Positions 46,747 to 56,556 of a DNA stretch of 64,000 nucleotides are shown here, piece by piece (within the stretch, counting starts at the first letter, position 1; each line of letters begins with the position of its first letter). The translations under genes were made by a program, and so were the position numbers. The stretch is from Cyclobacteriaceae bacterium (GTDB taxonomy: Bacteria; Bacteroidota; Bacteroidia; Cytophagales; Cyclobacteriaceae). Below the pieces are notes generated by a model, which worked only from the letters and a program-made list of their open reading frames with translations, made no database searches and had not been told where the DNA came from. The stretch covers positions 930,001-994,000 of the forward strand of contig JAHBUD010000001.1 in NCBI GenBank assembly GCA_019638255.1, read 5' to 3'.

Positions 46747-47832
46747 TTATGGATTACTTTGACCTACGCCCGACTTAAATGTCCAGAGAATAGCTTCCAG
46801 CTCACGTATGGTTTCACGTTGGTCTTTACCCGGGCTGAAGCAAAATCCTTCAATGTAGTACATGCGTTGCTGCTTGTCGTCAACCAAGCCATAGCTGATG
46901 AATGGTCCACCCATGGAGTTGTTGTTTGTTTTCCACAGCCACCGTAGCTCCATTGCAAATTGATTGTTGAAATTTACCTGTGTTGCCTTGAGTGGTTTGA
47001 ATGGAACTGATGTTTCCGTTTTTACAAAACTCTCCGGATTATCCGGGTCATCGAACAAATACCTGCGGGCAATCTCATCTCGCCAGATAATCAGGCTATC
47101 GGGCAGTAACTGGTACTCACTTTCGTAAGGCTTCCAACTGATAAAAATATTTTTGTCAACGCGGTTATCCATCAGGCGAAGCCACACAAAGTCCTCTTGC
47201 TTGTCTGCTATTTTAAACCCGAATGGGAGCTTGATGTCAATATCAAATTCTTTGCGAAGGGCTTCTGTAATTCCACGGGTTGTTGTTGTTTTTTCAAGGG
47301 CAACTTGTAATCTTTTCTTTTCTACAGAATTGAAATAGTCCTGGATTCGCCTATTGTTTTGCTGTAACTTTTTTATCAGATTTTCCTGCGAGTCGCTGAA
47401 CAGGTACAATACTTCCTGCCCGCGTGAATACTCATCTTTAGTTGTTACCATAAAGAAAGTAGAATCTGTTCGTATCCGCTCAAGTGTCTCATCGGTGAAA
47501 TTTTCTTTCATGATTTTTGACCCTGAGGAATTTTGATCTAATGTAAAAACAAACACAAGGTTTCTGATCTGGGTAAGGAGTGTGTATCCTTTTCGGGGGT
47601 AAACATAGATGAGATTGAAAAGCGGTTCTTCGCGTGGAAGGCCGGGTACTTCTGCTTTAAATATTTTTCGTAGTTCGTCACCCAGTTCGCCTTTCCACTG
47701 CACCGAATCAAGAATAAGTATCATGTCACCGGGTTTTCCGGTAGCGGCCGGTAAATTTTCAATACGGGCTTTTTCCGATGTGGTGCACGCCCATGCCGTG
47801 AGGATAACAAAACAAACGATTAACCATCTCAT
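46747..47832 (-). CDS. DUF4837 lipoprotein
   Basis: A 361-residue protein with a lipoprotein signal (FVILTAWACTT, Cys about 16). The body matches the Bacteroidota DUF4837 family (TGKPGDMILILDSVQWKGEL, PREEPLFNLIYVYPRKGYTL), whose function is unknown. It is the last gene of the envelope operon that includes mltD, tatA and the EnvC-like gene, 86 bp after mltD. Confidence 0.88.
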   Translation of the reverse strand: MRWLIVCFVILTAWACTTSEKARIENLPAATGKPGDMILILDSVQWKGELGDELRKIFKAEVPGLPREEPLFNLIYVYPRKGYTLLTQIRNLVFVFTLDQNSSGSKIMKENFTDETLERIRTDSTFFMVTTKDEYSRGQEVLYLFSDSQENLIKKLQQNNRRIQDYFNSVEKKRLQVALEKTTTTRGITEALRKEFDIDIKLPFGFKIADKQEDFVWLRLMDNRVDKNIFISWKPYESEYQLLPDSLIIWRDEIARRYLFDDPDNPESFVKTETSVPFKPLKATQVNFNNQFAMELRWLWKTNNNSMGGPFISYGLVDDKQQRMYYIEGFCFSPGKDQRETIRELEAILWTFKSGVGQSNP

Positions 47833-47918
47833 ATTGCAAGTTTAAAGTATAATGCAGAAATCGAGGCAATCGTCACAGAAAAATTTGATGCGTCTTTTAG
47901 CCTTACGGTGATGTTGCT

Positions 47919-49358
47919 CTACAGCGAGATAATCAGGGTTTGACCGGGCTGAATTTTGCTGTCGGAGAGTTTGTTGAGCTCTTTTATTTTTTCAATGGTA
48001 AGCCCTTCGAATTTTTTAGAAATACCCCATAGGGTATCACCGGCTTGCACTACATAGGTTTTGGAGTCAGGCACCGGAATGGGCTGCACAGGTTTAGGCG
48101 GTGCAACGGATGCTGTTGAAGTTGATTGTGCCTGAGGATTAATCCATATGGTTAGCGACTGGCCTACATGAATTGTGTTGGAGGTAAGGTTATTCCACTT
48201 CTTGATATCCTCAACACGCACTTTGTGCCGGAGGGCAATTGAACCCAGCACATCGCCACTTTTTACCCGATAAATAATCCTGTCGCGGCCATAGGTACTT
48301 CCTTCCGTGTTGCGGGCCAATACCTCAAGTTCCTTTTTGCCCACTTTTGATGCGGAGTCAAGTATGGCTAATCGGTTTTCTTGAAGTTGCTCAATAGCAA
48401 TGGAAGGAATTTTCAGGACGTGCGTTTTTGTGGCATCGGGCAGTGCATTACGCAATATGGAGGGATTCAGTTTTTGAATGTCTTCCAGGCACACCCCGGT
48501 AAGGTTGGCAAATGTTTCAAGGTGCAGGTAGCTGTTTACATGAAGTGTATCGTACGGCATTGGCATTTCATTTTCTGCGTCAATGAAATTATGCTCTTCC
48601 AGGTAGTTCATGGTGTAGATCATGGCAACAAACTGGGGCACATATGATCGTGTTTCGCGTGGAAGGTGAGGATAAATTTCCCAGAAAGTTTTTTTATAGC
48701 CCGATCTTCGAATGGCTTTCTTTACATTTCCGGGGCCGGCATTGTAAGCTGCAAGGGCTAACTCCCAATCGTTAAACATCCCATATAAATCGCGCAGGTA
48801 ACGGCAGGCTGCATCCGTTGATTTTTCAGGATCCATCCGCTCATCAATATACCAATCGGCTTTCAGGTTGTAGTGCCGGCCTGTGGCGTACATAAATTGC
48901 CAAAGCCCAACAGCGCGAGCTCGTGAAATGGCTTTTGGATTTAGACCTGATTCAATAATGGATAAGTATTTGAGTTCATCCGGTAAACCGTAATGCGATA
49001 AGTACTTTTCAAAAACCGGAAAGTAAAGACGCTTTCTGCGAATAACCATGCGGGTGTATTCTCGATCGCGAACGGTGAAGTAATTTATGAACGAGTGAAT
49101 ACGATCGTTGTAGTGAAGCGGGATGTTTTTTTCAATGCAGCTTAACCGATCCCTGATCACTGCCGGACGATCATCGCCTGGAATAAATTCAACGCTTGAT
49201 GCGATGGCATAAGTTGAAAAGTTGGTTGAATCTTCTTTCGCCAGTATCTCCTCATCTATGACTACTTCAAGGGAATCAACTACAACTGGCTCGTTCTCCT
49301 GTCCGAAGCACGGAATCAGCGCAATCAAAACAAATAGTATGGCCAGCGCACTTTTCAT
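47919..49358 (-). CDS. mltD: Membrane-bound lytic transglycosylase (MltD-like) with two LysM domains
   Basis: A 479-residue peptidoglycan-cleaving enzyme. A signal peptide (SALAILFVLIALIPCFGQ) precedes an SLT domain (about 120-250) with catalytic Glu in SIIESGLNPKA and the AYNAGPGNVKKAI motif. Two LysM peptidoglycan-binding modules follow (YRVKSGDVLGSIALRHKV at about 360, YVVQAGDTLWGISKKF at about 435). It cuts MurNAc-GlcNAc bonds to give 1,6-anhydro ends. It starts one base from the gatA stop, showing tight co-transcription. Confidence 0.93.
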   Translation of the reverse strand: MKSALAILFVLIALIPCFGQENEPVVVDSLEVVIDEEILAKEDSTNFSTYAIASSVEFIPGDDRPAVIRDRLSCIEKNIPLHYNDRIHSFINYFTVRDREYTRMVIRRKRLYFPVFEKYLSHYGLPDELKYLSIIESGLNPKAISRARAVGLWQFMYATGRHYNLKADWYIDERMDPEKSTDAACRYLRDLYGMFNDWELALAAYNAGPGNVKKAIRRSGYKKTFWEIYPHLPRETRSYVPQFVAMIYTMNYLEEHNFIDAENEMPMPYDTLHVNSYLHLETFANLTGVCLEDIQKLNPSILRNALPDATKTHVLKIPSIAIEQLQENRLAILDSASKVGKKELEVLARNTEGSTYGRDRIIYRVKSGDVLGSIALRHKVRVEDIKKWNNLTSNTIHVGQSLTIWINPQAQSTSTASVAPPKPVQPIPVPDSKTYVVQAGDTLWGISKKFEGLTIEKIKELNKLSDSKIQPGQTLIISL

Positions 49359-49359
49359 A

Positions 49360-50790
49360 TTAATTCAGTTTCATCAGGTAATCTGAAAACTGCAAGAGTT
49401 CTTTTTCTTCAAAATCGTTAGCCAAAACCTGCATCCCAATGGGTAAACCAAGGCTATCCACACTGCAAGGTACGGAAATAGCCGGAACCCCCGCAACATT
49501 GGCCAATACCGAAAACAAATCGGCCAAATACATTTCCAACGGATCAGTAGTGTGATCACCCAATTTAAATGCAGTGGTAGGCGATACAGGCATGATGATA
49601 AAGTCGTGATTACTTAAGATTTCTTTAATCTTGTTTCGAATGAGCTGCCGAACTTTTTGCGCTTTGGTGTAGTAGGCATCGTAGTAGCTGGCACTCAACA
49701 CAAAGGTTCCCAACAAAATTCTTTTTTGCACTTCTTTGCCAAACGCCTCCGTGCGTGTTTTCTTATACAGCGATTCAAGATTAGTAGTTGCTGCACTCCG
49801 GTATCCGTAACGCACACCATCAAACCGTGAAAGATTTGAGCTGGCTTCAGCTGTAGCCAGAATATAATAAGTTGGCAACGTGTACTCAAGCAAAGGAAAA
49901 TCAATAGCGTGAAGGGTGTTATCGGATTCCTTGAGCTTGTCCAGCGTGTTGAATAAAGTTGATTTCACTTCTTCTTGTATGCCTGATGAATTGCTGGTTT
50001 CATTAAAGTATGCAATGCGGTATCTTTTTTTTGATGGTTGATGAATTTCATCCGAATACTTCGGTACTGGCTTTTGCGATACGGTACTGTCGTATTCGTC
50101 TGGGCCGGCAATCACTTCCAATACCCGGGCAACATCTTCAACCTGTGTTCCGAAAATTCCAATGCAGTCGAACGATGAAGCGTAGGCAATTAATCCGTAT
50201 CGGGAGATGCGGGAATAGGTTGGTTTTAGGCCAATAACTCCGCAGAAACCGGCAGGTTGACGAACTGATCCGCCTGTGTCCGATCCTAAAGCAATTCTGC
50301 ACATGCCGGTTTGCACGGCAACGGCTGATCCGCCCGAAGATCCACCCGGCACGCGTTGCGTGTCGATGCTGTTTAGCACCGGACCAAAGGCTGAATTTTC
50401 GTTGGATGAACCCATGCCAAATTCATCGCAGTTTTGCCGACCAATAATAATGGCATCCTCATCGAGCAGTCGTTGAATGGTGGTTGCATTGTACTGAGCA
50501 ATAAACCCATCAAGAATTTTACTGCCGGCTTGCACCGGGTGATGTTGATAAGAAAGTACATCCTTAATGCCCACAACAAGCCCAGCTAATTTCCCGGCTG
50601 TGCCTGCTTTTACTTTTTTATCAATAAGGGTTGCTTGATGCAGCGCTTCAGTTTCAAACACACTCAAAAAAGCATTGAGGTGGGCTTGTGACTTTATTAT
50701 GCTGAGGTGGTGTTTTACAATATCCTCGCACGTAATGGCGTTGCGGGAGAGGTCAAGCTGAATGTCGCGTAGAGTCGCGTAATCTTTCAA
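49360..50790 (-). CDS. gatA: Asp/Glu-tRNA amidotransferase subunit A
   Basis: A 476-residue amidase of the GatCAB complex, which converts misacylated Glu-tRNA(Gln) to Gln-tRNA(Gln). The Lys-Ser-Ser triad is K76 (VGIKDVLS), S151/S152 (VPGGSSGGSAVAVQ) and S175 (SDTGGSVRQPAG). Start codon is TTG at 50790. It sits between tatA and mltD in the envelope operon although its role is translation; gatB and gatC are not in the window. Confidence 0.95.
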   Translation of the reverse strand: MKDYATLRDIQLDLSRNAITCEDIVKHHLSIIKSQAHLNAFLSVFETEALHQATLIDKKVKAGTAGKLAGLVVGIKDVLSYQHHPVQAGSKILDGFIAQYNATTIQRLLDEDAIIIGRQNCDEFGMGSSNENSAFGPVLNSIDTQRVPGGSSGGSAVAVQTGMCRIALGSDTGGSVRQPAGFCGVIGLKPTYSRISRYGLIAYASSFDCIGIFGTQVEDVARVLEVIAGPDEYDSTVSQKPVPKYSDEIHQPSKKRYRIAYFNETSNSSGIQEEVKSTLFNTLDKLKESDNTLHAIDFPLLEYTLPTYYILATAEASSNLSRFDGVRYGYRSAATTNLESLYKKTRTEAFGKEVQKRILLGTFVLSASYYDAYYTKAQKVRQLIRNKIKEILSNHDFIIMPVSPTTAFKLGDHTTDPLEMYLADLFSVLANVAGVPAISVPCSVDSLGLPIGMQVLANDFEEKELLQFSDYLMKLN

Positions 50791-50793
50791 ACT

Positions 50794-51003
50794 CTATTCC
50801 TCTATATTTTTAGGAACTTCTTTGCCTGCCTCATCCACCTCTTTCTTAACGTCCTTCACGGCATCTTTAAATTCACGGATGCCACGGCCAACCCCGCGGG
50901 CAAATTCAGGAATTTTTTTTGCTCCAAAGAAAATCAAGACAGCAAGGGCGATGAGAACCCATTCCATTCCACCCGGCATTCCGATCAAAAAAATTGAATT
51001 CAT
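50794..51003 (-). CDS. tatA: Twin-arginine translocase subunit TatA/E
   Basis: A 69-residue protein with one membrane helix (MEWVLIALAVLIFFGAKKIP), the FGAKKIPE hinge and an amphipathic helix (FARGVGRGIREFKDAV). TatA forms the translocation path for folded proteins with twin-arginine signals. It ends 3 bp before gatA. A plausible client, the GH109 protein, is in the same window; tatC is not. Confidence 0.94.
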   Translation of the reverse strand: MNSIFLIGMPGGMEWVLIALAVLIFFGAKKIPEFARGVGRGIREFKDAVKDVKKEVDEAGKEVPKNIEE

Positions 51004-51097
51004 GGTATTATTGTTTCAGCGTAAAGATAGGGTATTGGGTTTGATTCTAAAAAACACACTTAAACTGTCGGGAATTCCTTTAAACGAAAGGCAAAAA

Positions 51098-52288
51098 TCA
51101 GTTTCTGAGCCATTGTTGGGGGTCAAGCGCGGTAGTGTTTTTGCGCAATTGGAACCGCAACTCGGAAATACCATCGGCATTGGAGAGCACATGACCGATC
51201 TCCTGGTTGGTGTTTACTTTTTGTCCCTTTTTAACGTACACCTCTTTCAACCCCGAGTATACAGTAAAGTACTCACCATGACCAATAATGACAGCATAGC
51301 CGATAATCTGATAGTGCATGATAGATCGAACTTCCCCCTCAAAAATGCTTTTTACTTTTTCGTTTTCCTTGGTTTGAATGTTGATGCCATCGTTTTGAAT
51401 GACGATGCCTTTTATTACCGGGTGATTTTGTTTGCCAAAACGTTGAGAAACAAATCCCGAAGCAGGCCAGGGAAATTTTGATTTATTCTCTGCAAATGAG
51501 CTCGACAAAGCGATTGAGGCGGCATTGGCTGCTCCTTTTGTTTCGCGTGCGGCACGCTCCATTTCTTCACGGATAATTTCATTAATCCGTTTATCCAGCA
51601 CGGCAAGAGCCTTTCGTGTATCCTCAAGGTCCTTTTTTAATGTTTTTTCCTGTTTCTCCAGCACCTTTACCAGGTTGTTTTGTTTAGCCTTAAGATTTAC
51701 AAGATTGTTGTTGGCCGAAATTTCCTGGTTTAACAATTCATTTTTCTCGGCACGCTTTGTTTCAATTTGCTTTACCTGGGTGGCCAATTCAGTTTGTACT
51801 TGCAGTATCGCCTCAACCTGAATTTGGCGTCTTTCCGAATATTGTCGCATGTACCGAAGACGCATGATTAATTGATCGAAAGACTCAGCAGAAAACAAGA
51901 AGGTGAGCCTGGTGGCACTGTTGTTTGCCTTCTGCGCAGCAAATAACATGGCAGCGTATTCTCCTTTCAATTTTTTCAGATCATCTTCAAGCGCGGCAAT
52001 AAAACCGTTGTTGTCTGCTATATCCTTGTCCAGCAGACTGACCTCTGATTTAATCGATTGAATTAAATTTTCCTGAATGCGTATGCGCAGATTCAAAGCA
52101 TTAAGCTCACCGATTGAGTTCTTTTTTTTGTCGGAGGTTTCATTCAGGATTTTTTCAACCTCTTTGATTTTTTCGAGGTTTTGTTGTTTTTCTTTTTGAA
52201 GCTGGGCTTTGGTTTTTTGTTGGGCAAAAGCGACCAGTGAAAGCAACAAAAGGAAAACAAATGGCAGTGAGAACTTACCTGCGGTCAT
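51098..52288 (-). CDS. EnvC-like murein hydrolase activator / M23 peptidase
   Basis: A 396-residue exported protein (signal FSLPFVFLLLLSLVAFAQQ). Residues about 25-260 are a long coiled coil (QKEKQQNLEKIKEVEKILNE onward), then an M23/LytM domain (about 285-396: PASGFVSQRFGKQNHPVIKG, GHGEYFTVYSGLKEVYVKKG). EnvC-type proteins activate amidases at the division septum; the LytM domain lacks a clear HxH metal set, as in non-catalytic activators. It overlaps the DUF4292 gene by 14 bp. Confidence 0.9.
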   Translation of the reverse strand: MTAGKFSLPFVFLLLLSLVAFAQQKTKAQLQKEKQQNLEKIKEVEKILNETSDKKKNSIGELNALNLRIRIQENLIQSIKSEVSLLDKDIADNNGFIAALEDDLKKLKGEYAAMLFAAQKANNSATRLTFLFSAESFDQLIMRLRYMRQYSERRQIQVEAILQVQTELATQVKQIETKRAEKNELLNQEISANNNLVNLKAKQNNLVKVLEKQEKTLKKDLEDTRKALAVLDKRINEIIREEMERAARETKGAANAASIALSSSFAENKSKFPWPASGFVSQRFGKQNHPVIKGIVIQNDGINIQTKENEKVKSIFEGEVRSIMHYQIIGYAVIIGHGEYFTVYSGLKEVYVKKGQKVNTNQEIGHVLSNADGISELRFQLRKNTTALDPQQWLRN

Positions 52289-53033
52289 ACTTTTTGGGTA
52301 TGCTGAACGGGAATTTCAATTCCTTATCGCCTACTTCAGCCTTGCTGTATTCAAAAATTACCGAAGTATTCAATAATCCCGCTGAAGTTTTGTACAAGAG
52401 TGAAATAGCGGCATTATACGGAAATGACTTACCGCTAACGGGTTGAAAGTTGGCGTAGGTAATTGTCATCGAATTGTGCGTGTTATTTTCTTTAAGTTCA
52501 ACCTTTTGGATTTTCATGGTCGTAGCGCTGATGTAGTTGAGCACCTCAACCGTGCCCGAAGTTTGCTTTAATAAGTACGTAAGACTTTTCTGATCAATTT
52601 CATCTTCTTCTTTTCTTTGCATGAGCAGGTTGCCCAGAAAAGCAGACTGAATAACACCATAATTAACTTCAAAGTTGAAGCGCTTCGATAACTCAACGTA
52701 ATCAAAGACGTAGTACTCCTTATCTACATTGCTGATGACGGTGATGGAATCCTTGTTGATCAGTACGCGTCCGCCCTGCACACCAATTACGGTGAAGTTC
52801 ATCCAGATCACACTATCTTTTCGTACGCGGATAACCGCCTTTACCTCGCGCTCTTTGGTTCCGTCTTTTAACACAGTTCTTGCCCTACCCTGGAAATAGT
52901 CAAAATCAATCTCTTCTATGGCCAATATTTTTTTTGGTGCCAACTCGGTTGTTGAAGGAGGTATTGCCTTTTTACTGCAGGAAGCAAAAACCACAGCGAC
53001 CATAAGAATTAACAGCTCGTTGAGTCTATTCAT
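52275..53033 (-). CDS. DUF4292 lipoprotein
   Basis: A 252-residue lipoprotein (signal LMVAVVFASCS, Cys about 19). The body is strand-rich (FQGRARTVLKDGTKEREVKA, VIWMNFTVIGVQGGRVLINK) like the LolA/LolB fold, matching the Bacteroidota DUF4292 family of unknown function. It overlaps both neighbours: 8 bp with the TPR gene and 14 bp with the EnvC-like gene, so translation is probably coupled. A role in lipoprotein or LPS handling at the outer membrane is possible. Confidence 0.85.
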   Translation of the reverse strand: MNRLNELLILMVAVVFASCSKKAIPPSTTELAPKKILAIEEIDFDYFQGRARTVLKDGTKEREVKAVIRVRKDSVIWMNFTVIGVQGGRVLINKDSITVISNVDKEYYVFDYVELSKRFNFEVNYGVIQSAFLGNLLMQRKEEDEIDQKSLTYLLKQTSGTVEVLNYISATTMKIQKVELKENNTHNSMTITYANFQPVSGKSFPYNAAISLLYKTSAGLLNTSVIFEYSKAEVGDKELKFPFSIPKKYDRR

Positions 53034-54783
53034 AAATTTTGCGGTTGGCGATCTTTTTATTTAATGTTTCATTGCTCGCATTAAGCATGCCCTTCGCTTT
53101 TTCCCACTGTTTAACAGCCTGGTCAACATCTCCCAATTGAAAAAGAATATCACCATAGTGTTCAAAATGCGTGGCGTTGGCCTGACCGGTTGCAATGGCG
53201 CGCTCCATTATTTTTCTTGCCTCTTTATATTTCTGCCTCATGTACAGCACCCACGCATACGTATCAAGAAACGAGGCGTTATCGGGATTATTTTTTATTA
53301 GCAATGCAGACATCTTTTCGGCTTTATCGAGTGAAGCTTTTCGCAAGGCCAGGTAATAGCTGTAATTGTTTAGTACAATGTAGTTATTCGGATTGAAAGT
53401 AAGGGCCTCGTCAAAGGCCTTGTCTGATTTTTCATAATCGCTTATTGCATTGTAGGCATCGCCCAGCATGGCGTTGATTTCGCTGACCATTCCCGGATTA
53501 TTGCCCGATAGTTTCTTGCCCTGCTCCAACGAAGTGATGGCTTCTTTGTACTTCCGTTTGCGTAAGTTAGCCAGTCCGTTGAAATAGTATAACATGCTTT
53601 GGTTTGGATAATACTCAAGCGCCTTTTCGGAGGACTTGATAACATCATCAAAAGCCTCCTGTTGTGTTTGCAGGTACAGCAGGTTTTGCCATACTTCAAA
53701 ATTTACTTCGCCTGTAGCAATGGCTTGGGAATATTTTCTCTCTGCTTCTTTGTTCTTGCCTATGGAAAGGTAAAGATCACCTCCCAATACAAACGTATTC
53801 ACTTCGTCTGGGTATTGTTCTTCCAGCTTTTCCAGTAATTCAATGGCAAATTGTTCTTTGCCAAGATCAGTGGCACCTTTTGATTTGGTATTGTTTAGTT
53901 CGGCATTGTAGGTGCTGAGCACCATTAGTTTAGTACTGTAGTCCGTTTCAGGATCATCGAAAATATCATGCAGCAGCCTGCGTGCCTTTTCTTCCTGGTT
54001 GGTGTCGCGATACAGTCCCACCAGCATTACAGAAGCACTAGGTGATGATTCATTTTCTTCAATGAATTTTTCCAGAAAAGATATAGCCTTTGTCAACTGG
54101 CTTTGCTGCGCCAACAGTTCAGCGTAGCTAACAGCGTATTGTTCCTCGTCAGGAAAAGCCCGGGTTAATTTCTCACCTTCTTCAACAGCATCATTTATTT
54201 TATCCATTTCCCAATAAATGCGTTGCTTTTGTGTGGAGGAAGTTTCGTTGATTCCAAAAACAGCTTCAGCCCGGTTATATGCTTTAATGGCTTCCGTTGG
54301 TTTGTTCGCATACTGATAAATGATGGCTAATTCGTAGAGGTATTCTTCTGTTCCGGGCACTTCCTGTAGCATGGTTTCGTAAAGTTGTGCTGCGCGATCA
54401 AACCGTGTGAGGTTTGTGTAAATGCTGGCACCCAATAAATAGAAGAATTTATTTTTTTGCTCGTACTTCAATGCCTGCTCAATACTAATTGATGCCCGGA
54501 TTAAATCATCCTGTTTGTTTCCCAAGGCTAATACCTCTGCAACTTTATAATGAATGGTTGCATTGGTGGGAACAATGTCGAGTGCTTTCTGGTAATACAC
54601 CAGTGCTTTGGCATAATCTTCCAGCATATAATACTTTTCACCCTCTGTAAAATAGAATTCAGCTTCCCGTGATTTCAGACTGGTTGGAGCCGATACATCT
54701 TCGGTTTTTCTTTTCTTCTGGGCTGATAGGGTTAATGGAAAACCCGCAATCAGCAGAAGTATATAAAGTATTTTCGCGCTCAA
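53026..54783 (-). CDS. TPR-repeat envelope protein
   Basis: A 585-residue exported protein (signal ILYILLLIAGFPLTLSAQ) made almost entirely of TPR motifs (EFYFTEGEKYYMLEDYAKAL, KFFYLLGASIYTNLTRFDRA, NYIVLNNYSYYLALRKASLD). Start codon is TTG at 54783; no in-frame ATG lies near. It follows the flippase gene by about 106 bp, overlaps DUF4292 and is part of the envelope operon. Its partners are unknown. Confidence 0.88.
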   Translation of the reverse strand: MSAKILYILLLIAGFPLTLSAQKKRKTEDVSAPTSLKSREAEFYFTEGEKYYMLEDYAKALVYYQKALDIVPTNATIHYKVAEVLALGNKQDDLIRASISIEQALKYEQKNKFFYLLGASIYTNLTRFDRAAQLYETMLQEVPGTEEYLYELAIIYQYANKPTEAIKAYNRAEAVFGINETSSTQKQRIYWEMDKINDAVEEGEKLTRAFPDEEQYAVSYAELLAQQSQLTKAISFLEKFIEENESSPSASVMLVGLYRDTNQEEKARRLLHDIFDDPETDYSTKLMVLSTYNAELNNTKSKGATDLGKEQFAIELLEKLEEQYPDEVNTFVLGGDLYLSIGKNKEAERKYSQAIATGEVNFEVWQNLLYLQTQQEAFDDVIKSSEKALEYYPNQSMLYYFNGLANLRKRKYKEAITSLEQGKKLSGNNPGMVSEINAMLGDAYNAISDYEKSDKAFDEALTFNPNNYIVLNNYSYYLALRKASLDKAEKMSALLIKNNPDNASFLDTYAWVLYMRQKYKEARKIMERAIATGQANATHFEHYGDILFQLGDVDQAVKQWEKAKGMLNASNETLNKKIANRKIYE

Positions 54784-54889
54784 TTTTTTTTGGCTATAAC
54801 GATCTCAAAATTAATGAATTTTATGAACTGGATGGGGTTAATCTGGAGTTGGTTGATACGGTGTTTGACCGGATAAATGACGGGATAGG

Positions 54890-56389
54890 TTATCTATTTT
54901 TTGGCATTAGCCTTCGGAACTCCAAAACGTAAATCATACCGGAGAACAGTAGTAGGATGAGAAGCCTTACGCTAAGCGCCAGCCACAGCGTGGGAATTTC
55001 AATGCGATTGAGCACAAAAATCAACAACAATGTTAACGCGATGTAAGTTAAATCTTTTACCACAGGGTAGGGAATGGGGTAATGTCGTTGGCCGATGATG
55101 TAACACACGGCTGCCATCAGAAAATATACGATTAATGTAACCCAACTGCTTCCTTCATAGCCAGCAATAGGAATCAGCACGTAATTCAATACAATGGTAA
55201 GCAACGCTCCGCCCACAGCAATCCACGTGCTGTAGTATGTTTTGTCGGTGAGCTTGTACCAGATGGAAACATTGTAGTAGATGCCCAGAAATAAATTGGC
55301 CAGTAAGAGTATGGGCACTACATGCATGCCGGTTCGGTATTCAGTCCGTCTGAGTGCGTGTTCCAGTATATCCAGGTTTATGCTCACCGCCAGCAGAATG
55401 ATGCAACCAAACAGAATAAATCCATGCGAGACCTTACTGAATAATTCGGGTGAGTTTTTATCGGCAGCGCGTGAAAAGAAGAAGGGATCAGCGGCATAGC
55501 GAAATGCCTGAACGGCCAAGGTCATGAACACCGAAAATTTATACACCGCACCAAAAATTCCCAGGGCTTCTTCGCTGGTGAAACCTGGATAGAAATTTTC
55601 GGGCAACCAAAATCGCAACGCCCAACGCGAAAGCATTTCATTGGTAACCCAAGCGAGGCCAGCGAACAGAATGGGGTAGGCATAAATCATCAATGGCTTT
55701 ATCGCTGACCAATCAAACGTAATTTTTAGCTTGCGCAAAACACTCCATAGCAATAAAACAAGTGCAGCGTTGGCTAACAGATTAGACAGGAAAACATAAT
55801 CTACACCAAATGAAGAATTGTAGAAGGTATTTATAAATGGTTTAAGTGAAGTAAAAACATCGCCACGTAAAATAGCAGGGCACAAGCTTAAGAAGAACAA
55901 ATTGAATCCGATGTTCAGTCCGATGTTTGCAAGTTTAGCGATGGCAAATTGCTTTGACTTCCCTTCAAGCCGAAGTCTGGCAAAAGGTATGGCCAGCACA
56001 GCATCAATGGCGAGAATAAAAGCAAACCAGATGATGTAGTTTTCCTTGCCGGGATACTCCAGGTAATTGACTATGGGTGTTGCCAAAAGAATAAGGATGC
56101 CGGAGAGGATGAAGCTTGTTGCCAGAATGGAGCTTGTGGTCAGGTTAAAAATATTTTGTGCACTCTCCTTATTTAAAGTAGCGAACCGGAAGTATGCCGT
56201 CTCCATTCCATAGGTATACAACACATTGAAAAACGCTGCATAGGCGTATAGTTCAGTTACCACACCATATTCACCCGCTGCAAAAACGTAGGTGTAATAA
56301 GGTACCAGCAGGTAATTAAGTAACCGGCCAAGGATGCTGCTTGCACCATATATTATTGTATCACCTGCCAGTTTTTTTATTGAACTCAT
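54890..56389 (-). CDS. Oligosaccharide flippase / polysaccharide biosynthesis protein
   Basis: A protein of about 499 residues with about 14 membrane helices in the MATE/MurJ-like polysaccharide_synt fold (IIYGASSILGRLLNYLLVPY at the N-terminus). Such proteins flip lipid-linked sugars across the inner membrane. The frame is open from a TTG at 56401, but the ATG at 56389 (MSSIKKLAGDT) is preferred. It is the first gene of the envelope operon. The donor lipid-linked sugar cannot be inferred. Confidence 0.9.
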   Translation of the reverse strand: MSSIKKLAGDTIIYGASSILGRLLNYLLVPYYTYVFAAGEYGVVTELYAYAAFFNVLYTYGMETAYFRFATLNKESAQNIFNLTTSSILATSFILSGILILLATPIVNYLEYPGKENYIIWFAFILAIDAVLAIPFARLRLEGKSKQFAIAKLANIGLNIGFNLFFLSLCPAILRGDVFTSLKPFINTFYNSSFGVDYVFLSNLLANAALVLLLWSVLRKLKITFDWSAIKPLMIYAYPILFAGLAWVTNEMLSRWALRFWLPENFYPGFTSEEALGIFGAVYKFSVFMTLAVQAFRYAADPFFFSRAADKNSPELFSKVSHGFILFGCIILLAVSINLDILEHALRRTEYRTGMHVVPILLLANLFLGIYYNVSIWYKLTDKTYYSTWIAVGGALLTIVLNYVLIPIAGYEGSSWVTLIVYFLMAAVCYIIGQRHYPIPYPVVKDLTYIALTLLLIFVLNRIEIPTLWLALSVRLLILLLFSGMIYVLEFRRLMPKNR

Positions 56390-56556
56390 GTAAACTCCCA
56401 AAATGGTTCTAGTTCTGCTCCAAATTTGGCATTTTTGCTCGGTATTTAGTCTCTGATAACTGATATTTGAAGGGTATCAGTATTTTTTTGACTTTTTAAG
56501 TTAGGCTATTTTTTTGACTGAATCTCGTTGTTAATGAAATCGCTAAATTTTACTAA

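Noticed and set aside
54784..54889. Missing gene (for example dut) between the flippase and the TPR gene
   Set aside because: The 106-bp gap is too short for a gene and has no dUTPase motif; I only recall that dut sits here in some relatives.
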